Origin: Emcibacteraceae bacterium
Lineage (GTDB): Bacteria; Pseudomonadota; Alphaproteobacteria; Sphingomonadales; Emcibacteraceae
Assembly (NCBI GenBank): GCA_016763335.1
Contig: JAESUD010000250.1
Coordinates: 1 to 11,047 of the forward strand
Length of the DNA: 11,047 nt
Direction of reading: 5' to 3'
Part shown: positions 7,141-11,047 of the stretch, piece after piece
Numbering within the stretch: the first letter of the stretch is position 1
Layout of the letters: each line of letters starts with the position of its first letter
Made by a program: the position numbers and the translations under genes
The notes under the pieces: model-generated
The model's database searches: none
What the model saw: only the letters and a program-made list of their open reading frames with translations
What the model was told of the DNA's origin: nothing

Positions 7141-7275
7141 GTGAAACGTACATATCAACCAAGTGTTCTGGTTCGTAAACGCCGTCATGGTTTCCGTTCG
7201 CGCTCAGCGACAGTTGGTGGAAGACGAGTTCTTTCAGCTCGCCGTGCGAAAGGACGTAAACGTTTATCAGCTTAA
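7141..7275 (+). CDS. rpmH: 50S ribosomal protein L34
   Basis: This is a 44-residue, very basic protein, the usual size of L34, which binds 23S rRNA in the large subunit. The sequence begins [18 protein letters not shown] and ends AKGRKRLSA, matching the family along its whole length, including the R-K-R-R-H-G-F-R core. The start is GTG at 7141, supported by AGGAGA at 7129-7134 at good spacing and by exact alignment with the conserved L34 N-terminus. It is the first gene of the rpmH-rnpA-yidD-yidC-engB-argB block. A hairpin overlaps its stop codon and a terminator follows about 34 bases later. Confidence 0.98.
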   Translation: MKRTYQPSVLVRKRRHGFRSRSATVGGRRVLSARRAKGRKRLSA

Positions 7276-7286
7276 TTATCTGATAA
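7264..7286 (+). other. Hairpin spanning the rpmH stop codon
   Basis: TTATCAG (7264-7270) is the exact reverse complement of CTGATAA (7280-7286), leaving a 9-base loop that holds the rpmH stop codon (7273-7275). A G-T pair can extend the stem by one. No T tract follows, so it is not itself a terminator. It could protect the 3' end of the rpmH message, or be chance. Confidence 0.4.
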
Positions 7287-7308
7287 GTGGTTAAACACGA
7301 TTTCGAAA

Positions 7309-7340
7309 GCCGGTCCCTTGTCTAAGTGACCGGTTTTTTT
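7309..7340 (+). terminator. Intrinsic terminator/attenuator between rpmH and rnpA
   Basis: GCCGGTC (7309-7315) pairs with GACCGGT (7328-7334): six Watson-Crick pairs plus a closing G-T, with a 12-base loop. A run of seven T (7334-7340) follows directly. It lies after rpmH and just before rnpA. Since no obvious separate promoter sits between them, partial read-through would give much L34 and less of the downstream products. Confidence 0.72.
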
Positions 7341-7355
7341 ATGGGGTTTTTTATC

Positions 7356-7751
7356 ATGTCGCAAGTGACTGAAAATAAAGAATTAAAGCTGGAAACGCTT
7401 AGAAAAAGAAGTGATTTTCTGCGTGTTGCTGCTGTGCGTAAAAAATGGATTACGCCAGGGATGATTATTCAGGTGTCCCCAATGCCGGATGACGTAAAAA
7501 GCGACATTAGAGTGGGTTATACGGCCAGTAAAAAAGTCGGCAATGCCGTGATTAGAAACCGGGCAAAAAGAAGAATGCGTGAAGTAACGCGGCAAATAAT
7601 GGCGAAAAATGCATGTGATAACCATGATTATGTGATTATTGCCCGCCGCGAAATTAATGATATACCGTTTAAAGAACTGATTCGTGACTTGAAATGGTCG
7701 TTAAAAAGACTACATGATGGACTTGAGAAAAAAAGGAACAGCATACATTGA
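7356..7751 (+). CDS. rnpA: Ribonuclease P protein component
   Basis: This is the small basic protein of RNase P, which helps the catalytic RNA bind and cleave precursor tRNA 5' leaders. With the ATG at 7356 it has 131 residues, a normal family length. It shows [10 protein letters not shown] (15-24), followed by [15 protein letters not shown], and the signature RNR helix R67-N-R-A-K-R-R-M-R75. An in-frame GTG at 7326 and ATG at 7341 exist further upstream. GTG 7326 is inside the terminator stem and would add a Phe/Gly-rich tail unlike RnpA; ATG 7341 directly abuts the T run. ATG 7356 has GGGG (7343-7346) 9 bases upstream. The exact start is less sure than the identity. The stop overlaps yidD. 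Confidence 0.95.
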   Translation: MSQVTENKELKLETLRKRSDFLRVAAVRKKWITPGMIIQVSPMPDDVKSDIRVGYTASKKVGNAVIRNRAKRRMREVTRQIMAKNACDNHDYVIIARREINDIPFKELIRDLKWSLKRLHDGLEKKRNSIH

Positions 7752-8056
7752 TCGTCTCGTCTCTTTTTAAATATTTAAGTGCAATTCTTTCTTATTTCTT
7801 GAAAGCATTGATAACAGTCTATAAATATGTCATTTCACCTTTACTTGGTCCTAAGTGTAGGTATCTGCCAACATGTTCGTCTTATGCCATGGAAGCAATT
7901 GATATTCATGGCCCGATAAAAGGTGGCTGGATGGCGATAAGAAGAATTATAAGATGTAACCCATGGGGTAACAGCGGCTATGATCCCGTGCCGGCAAAAA
8001 AACAGGTCGGGTCAGATAATTGTAATTGTAATGCCGAACTATTAAGCAAAAATTAG
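7748..8056 (+). CDS. yidD: Membrane protein insertion efficiency factor YidD
   Basis: YidD is a small inner-membrane-associated protein that assists YidC/Sec-dependent membrane protein insertion. The 102-residue product has an amphipathic or hydrophobic N-terminus (about 5-30), then the family core: [11 protein letters not shown]37, L-P-T-C43-[18 protein letters not shown]70-N-P-W-G and G-Y-D-P-V-P. The three conserved Cys residues are present. The start is TTG at 7748, overlapping the rnpA stop by 4 bases (TTGA), with AAAGGAA (7732-7738) 9 bases upstream. An in-frame TTG at 7799 would give a shorter protein closer to typical length but lacks a comparable binding site. The tail after the core is short and polar, with two extra Cys (C92, C94). 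Confidence 0.93.
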   Translation: MIVSSLFKYLSAILSYFLKALITVYKYVISPLLGPKCRYLPTCSSYAMEAIDIHGPIKGGWMAIRRIIRCNPWGNSGYDPVPAKKQVGSDNCNCNAELLSKN

Positions 8057-8066
8057 AGATAATATA

Positions 8067-9806
8067 ATGGAAGAAAACCGTAATTTTATATTGGCAATTG
8101 TGCTTACTATAATCATTCTTTTTGGGTGGGAATATTTTTATGGCGCACCTGAAAGAGCCGCTAACGAACAAGTGGTTGCTGAGCAGATCGCCGTTAATGG
8201 TGAAAATGAAATTGCGGGTATTCCCGATATGACGTCTGGCGCAAATAGCGCTGGTACAATTCCTGGTATGGCAGCCCCGGTTGTTAAGGAAATTGCCGCA
8301 AGCCGCGCAGACGTTATTAACACTCGAAGTAATGTGTTAATCAACAGTGATCGACTTCTGGGTAGTATCAATTTAAAAGGACTTCGTTTTGATGATATAG
8401 CCTTAAAAGATTACCGTGAAACTGTTGAAAAAGATTCTGATATTGTAAAGCTTCTCAACCCATCAGAATCATTTGGTGCATATTTTGCAGACTTCGGCTG
8501 GATCGGTGAGGGGAAAAGACCTGACGTTAATTCAGTATGGTCAGCCAACAAATCATCTTTAGGGGCCGATGATACGGTTCTCTTTACTTGGGATAACGGT
8601 GAAGGTCTTATTTTCACCCGTGAAGTATCCCTTGATCAAAATTATATGTTTTCTGTGAAACAGCGCGTTCAGAATAATACCGCCGCTGCTATTACGATGG
8701 CAACATACGGTCGTGTTTACCGTGAAGGTGGTGAGGGACAAGGTCTCTTCATTCTTCATGAAGGCCCGCTTCGGGTCGGCGATGAAGGCAAAGAAGAAAT
8801 TACCTTTGAAGACCTTCAGGATGATACATATGACGCTGAAGAAGTCACCGAAGGTGGCTGGGTCGGCATTACAGATAAAGAATGGTTGGTTGCACTGATC
8901 CCGGATCAGAACGAAAATTTCACAACCAACATTACCCGGACAACGCAAAATAATGGTCAACAATTCCATGTAAATTTTGCCACCGGCGGTGTTTCAATTG
9001 CCCCGGGTACTATGGCTGAAAAAACATCACGCTTTTTTGCCGGTGCAAAGGAAGTTGCACTTCTTGATCATTATACTGAGGTTGAAGGCGTTAAAATGTT
9101 TGACTATGCCATTGATTGGGGCTGGCTTCATTTTATCACTAAGCCGATTTATATCGGGCTTAGCTTCTTTTACGGCATTGTTGGTAACTTCGGTATTGCC
9201 ATATTGTTACTGACCTTGGTGATTAAGGGCTTATTGTTCCCAATGGCTAATAAGCAATATGAAAGCATGGGGCGGATGAAAAAGCTTCAACCGAAAATGG
9301 CAGCGCTTAAAGAAAAATATGGTGTTGACCGTGCCCGTATGCAACAGGAAACCATGAAACTTTATAAAGAAGAAAAAGTAAATCCGCTGGCGAGCTGCTT
9401 ACCGATCTTCGTTCAAATTCCCATATTCTTTTCACTCTATAAAGTTTTATATGTGACGATTGATATGCGTCATGCACCGTTCTTTGGATGGATACGTGAC
9501 CTTAGCGCGCCGGACCCGATGTTGGTTACCAACTTATTCGGTCTTATCCCGTGGGAGCCAACAGGCTTTTTGGCGATTGGTATTTTGCCGGTCTTTATGG
9601 GCGTGACTATGTTTTTACAACAAAAACTTAACCCACCTATGGCTGATCCTATTCAGCAAAAGGTTTTTGCACTGATGCCGATTATGTTCACATTTATCCT
9701 TGCGGGTTTCTCCGTTGGTTTGGTGATCTACTGGACATGGAACAACATCCTGACCATTTGCCAGCAATGGGTAATTATGCGCAGGGTTGCAGCTAAAGAG
9801 GACTGA
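8067..9806 (+). CDS. yidC: Membrane protein insertase YidC
   Basis: YidC inserts and folds inner-membrane proteins, alone or with SecYEG. At 579 residues it has normal Gram-negative length. TM1 (about 6-22) is followed by a large periplasmic domain (to about 345). The conserved five-helix Oxa1 core then has TM2 around 361-392, the coiled-coil hairpin (K-Q-Y-E-S-M-G-R-M-K-K-L-Q-P-K-M onward), E-E-K-V-N-P-L-A-S-C-L-P, P-I-F-F-S-L-Y, and two further helices ending in V-G-L-V-I-Y-W-T-W-N-N. The groove residue corresponding to Arg366 of E. coli is Lys387, which keeps the positive charge and which I recall as common in Alphaproteobacteria. The ATG follows yidD by 10 bases with only a weak GAGA-type site. 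The C-terminus ends 4 bases before the engB start. Confidence 0.98.
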   Translation: MEENRNFILAIVLTIIILFGWEYFYGAPERAANEQVVAEQIAVNGENEIAGIPDMTSGANSAGTIPGMAAPVVKEIAASRADVINTRSNVLINSDRLLGSINLKGLRFDDIALKDYRETVEKDSDIVKLLNPSESFGAYFADFGWIGEGKRPDVNSVWSANKSSLGADDTVLFTWDNGEGLIFTREVSLDQNYMFSVKQRVQNNTAAAITMATYGRVYREGGEGQGLFILHEGPLRVGDEGKEEITFEDLQDDTYDAEEVTEGGWVGITDKEWLVALIPDQNENFTTNITRTTQNNGQQFHVNFATGGVSIAPGTMAEKTSRFFAGAKEVALLDHYTEVEGVKMFDYAIDWGWLHFITKPIYIGLSFFYGIVGNFGIAILLLTLVIKGLLFPMANKQYESMGRMKKLQPKMAALKEKYGVDRARMQQETMKLYKEEKVNPLASCLPIFVQIPIFFSLYKVLYVTIDMRHAPFFGWIRDLSAPDPMLVTNLFGLIPWEPTGFLAIGILPVFMGVTMFLQQKLNPPMADPIQQKVFALMPIMFTFILAGFSVGLVIYWTWNNILTICQQWVIMRRVAAKED

Positions 9807-9810
9807 TCCT

Positions 9811-10473
9811 TTGACAGGTCACGATATTACAGAAGAAGAGCAGGCGGCTTACCTTGAAAGAGGACGTCTGCTTTTTCGGGCAAATTGCGAATTTCTACTT
9901 GGTGCTGCGGCGCTGGAACAACTCCCTGAGCCTAACGCGACCGAGGTTGCGTTTGCCGGGCGGTCAAATGTGGGTAAATCCAGCCTTTTAAACGCGCTAA
10001 CGGGCAGAAATAGCCTTGCCCGTACCTCAAACACACCGGGTCGGACGCAGCAGCTAAATTTCTTTTTTCTTGGCGAGCGTAATAAGAAAGACGGACTTTA
10101 TGTGGTTGACCTTCCCGGTTATGGATATGCCAAAGTATCAAAAAAACTGGTTAAGGACTGGGTGAAATTGATGCGGGAATATCTTCGCGGTCGCCCTAAC
10201 TTGCGGCGGGTATTCGTCTCGGTTGATGGCCGACACGGACTTAAGGACAGCGATAAAGAACTTATGTCAATGCTTGATGAAACGGCGGTTTCTTATCAGA
10301 TAGTTTTAACAAAATCTGATAAAGCCAAAATGGCTGAAATGGAAAAAACAGTGGCCAAAACAGAAAAGGTCATTGCAAAAAATGTCGCGGCCCATCCAAA
10401 AGTATTGGTGACTAGTTCGGTTAGGGGATATGGTCTTGACGAACTACGCGGTATCATCGCTGAAATGACATAA
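9811..10473 (+). CDS. engB: Ribosome biogenesis GTP-binding protein EngB (YihA/YsxC)
   Basis: EngB is a GTPase of the TrmE-Era-EngA-EngB-Septin superfamily needed for late 50S subunit assembly. The 220-residue product shows all G motifs: G1 G50-R-S-N-V-G-K-S57, G2 around T75 in N-T-P-G-R-T-Q, G3 D100-L-P-G-Y-G, G4 T167-K-S-D170 (the TKxD form usual for EngB) and G5 S202-S. The start is TTG at 9811, with AGAGGA (9797-9802) 8 bases upstream inside the end of yidC. A TTG at 9787 in the same frame would overlap yidC by 20 bases and lacks such a site. The 40-residue N-terminal segment before the G domain is a little longer than in short homologues. Confidence 0.96.
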   Translation: MTGHDITEEEQAAYLERGRLLFRANCEFLLGAAALEQLPEPNATEVAFAGRSNVGKSSLLNALTGRNSLARTSNTPGRTQQLNFFFLGERNKKDGLYVVDLPGYGYAKVSKKLVKDWVKLMREYLRGRPNLRRVFVSVDGRHGLKDSDKELMSMLDETAVSYQIVLTKSDKAKMAEMEKTVAKTEKVIAKNVAAHPKVLVTSSVRGYGLDELRGIIAEMT

Positions 10474-10497
10474 AAACGATCTAGGGCAAGACGGATA

Positions 10498-11047
10498 ATG
10501 AAAGCAAAAATTGATAGAGAAGCTTTGCTTAGAAAAGCGAGAACGCTCACCGAAGCGCTCCCTTTCATGCGCCGTCATGCCGGAAAATCATTTGTTATAA
10601 AATACGGCGGCCATGCCATGGTTGATGAGGCCCTATCCGAAGATTTCGCCCGCGATATTGTGCTGATGAAACAGGTGGGAATGAACCCGATTGTTGTGCA
10701 TGGTGGCGGCCCACAAATTGGCAAAATGCTTGAACGACTTCAAATTGAAAGCTCGTTTGTTGATGGCCTGCGGGTTACCGATAAGGCGACCATCGAAGTG
10801 GTGGAAATGGTGCTTTCCGGCAGCATTAATAAATCTATTGTTGGTGCGATTAATAAAATTGGCGGCAACGCCGTGGGCCTTTCCGGTAAGGATAGTGGGC
10901 TGGTCATTGCCGAGCCACTACGGCGTACACGTAAAGACCCGGACTCGCATATTGAGCAAGTTCTTGACCTTGGTTTTGTTGGTCATCCGAAACATGTCAA
11001 TGCGGATTTCCTGCGCACATTTGAAAATACCGATGTCATTCCGGTCA
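10498..11047 (+). CDS. argB: Acetylglutamate kinase, N-terminal part (runs off right edge)
   Basis: This enzyme phosphorylates N-acetyl-L-glutamate with ATP, the second step of arginine synthesis, in the cytoplasm. The window holds 183 codons of a protein that is usually about 300 residues. Visible amino acid kinase motifs are K35-Y-G-G-H-A-M, V-V-H68-G-G-G-P-Q-I, L-R92-V-T-D (acetylglutamate binding), S-G-S-I-N-K-S-I-V and [11 protein letters not shown]. About 28 residues precede the kinase core and look like the N-terminal helix ([16 protein letters not shown]) found in hexameric, arginine-inhibited enzymes. Feedback inhibition by arginine is therefore likely (inference). The ATG lies 24 bases after engB; the upstream AGGG (10482-10485) is rather far, so the binding site is weak. 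It is probably co-transcribed with engB. Confidence 0.96.
   Translation, partial: MKAKIDREALLRKARTLTEALPFMRRHAGKSFVIKYGGHAMVDEALSEDFARDIVLMKQVGMNPIVVHGGGPQIGKMLERLQIESSFVDGLRVTDKATIEVVEMVLSGSINKSIVGAINKIGGNAVGLSGKDSGLVIAEPLRRTRKDPDSHIEQVLDLGFVGHPKHVNADFLRTFENTDVIPV

Noticed and set aside
7326..7355. Longer rnpA starting at GTG 7326
   Set aside because: The start codon lies in the terminator stem and the T run would encode Phe residues absent from RnpA proteins; ATG 7356 fits family length better.
9787..9810. Longer engB starting at TTG 9787
   Set aside because: It would overlap yidC by 20 bases without a ribosome binding site, whereas TTG 9811 has AGAGGA at proper spacing.

Overview
The window looks like a stretch of alphaproteobacterial chromosome of moderate, AT-leaning base composition. 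The strongest evidence is the plus-strand block rpmH-rnpA-yidD-yidC-engB-argB (7141 to the right edge). This gene order, with engB and argB directly behind yidC, is familiar from Alphaproteobacteria, and the 44-residue L34 reads like an alphaproteobacterial L34. I cannot name a genus. There is no sign of phage, insertion sequences, CRISPR or recent transfer; the region reads as ordinary core and semi-core chromosome.

Layout. 1-258 (minus): N-terminal part of a CDP-alcohol phosphatidyltransferase-family membrane enzyme, running off the left edge. 440-516 (minus): tRNA-Arg with anticodon ACG, followed by a likely terminator at 393-426. 690-3331 (plus): a two-gene unit encoding a lipoprotein-type gamma-glutamyltransferase with an unusual N-terminal extension of about 200 residues, and a small cupin whose start overlaps the stop of the first gene. 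6852-3337 (minus): a tightly packed three-gene unit of a TVP38/TMEM64 (VTT/DedA-like) membrane protein, a FAD-dependent disulfide oxidoreductase of the mercuric reductase/lipoamide dehydrogenase superfamily, and a sensor histidine kinase with no response regulator beside it. It converges on the cupin gene with only 5 bases between them. 6853-7140: a divergent intergenic region holding the probable rpmH promoter and a weaker candidate promoter for the minus-strand unit.

How the genes work together. The right-hand block supplies a ribosomal protein (L34), the protein part of RNase P, the YidD and YidC membrane-protein insertion factors, the GTPase EngB needed for large-subunit assembly, and acetylglutamate kinase for arginine synthesis. 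A T-tract terminator between rpmH and rnpA probably lets L34 be made in excess of the rest. Several genes in the block use GTG or TTG starts behind recognisable ribosome binding sites. The middle minus-strand unit suggests a membrane protein/flavoenzyme redox pair with a sensor kinase made from the same message. The ggt-cupin pair suggests periplasmic or membrane-anchored gamma-glutamyl (glutathione-type) metabolism plus a small metal-binding protein of unknown role.

I did not find a clearly undescribed system. The most unusual points are the extended lipoprotein GGT and the three-gene TVP38/flavoenzyme/orphan kinase unit.
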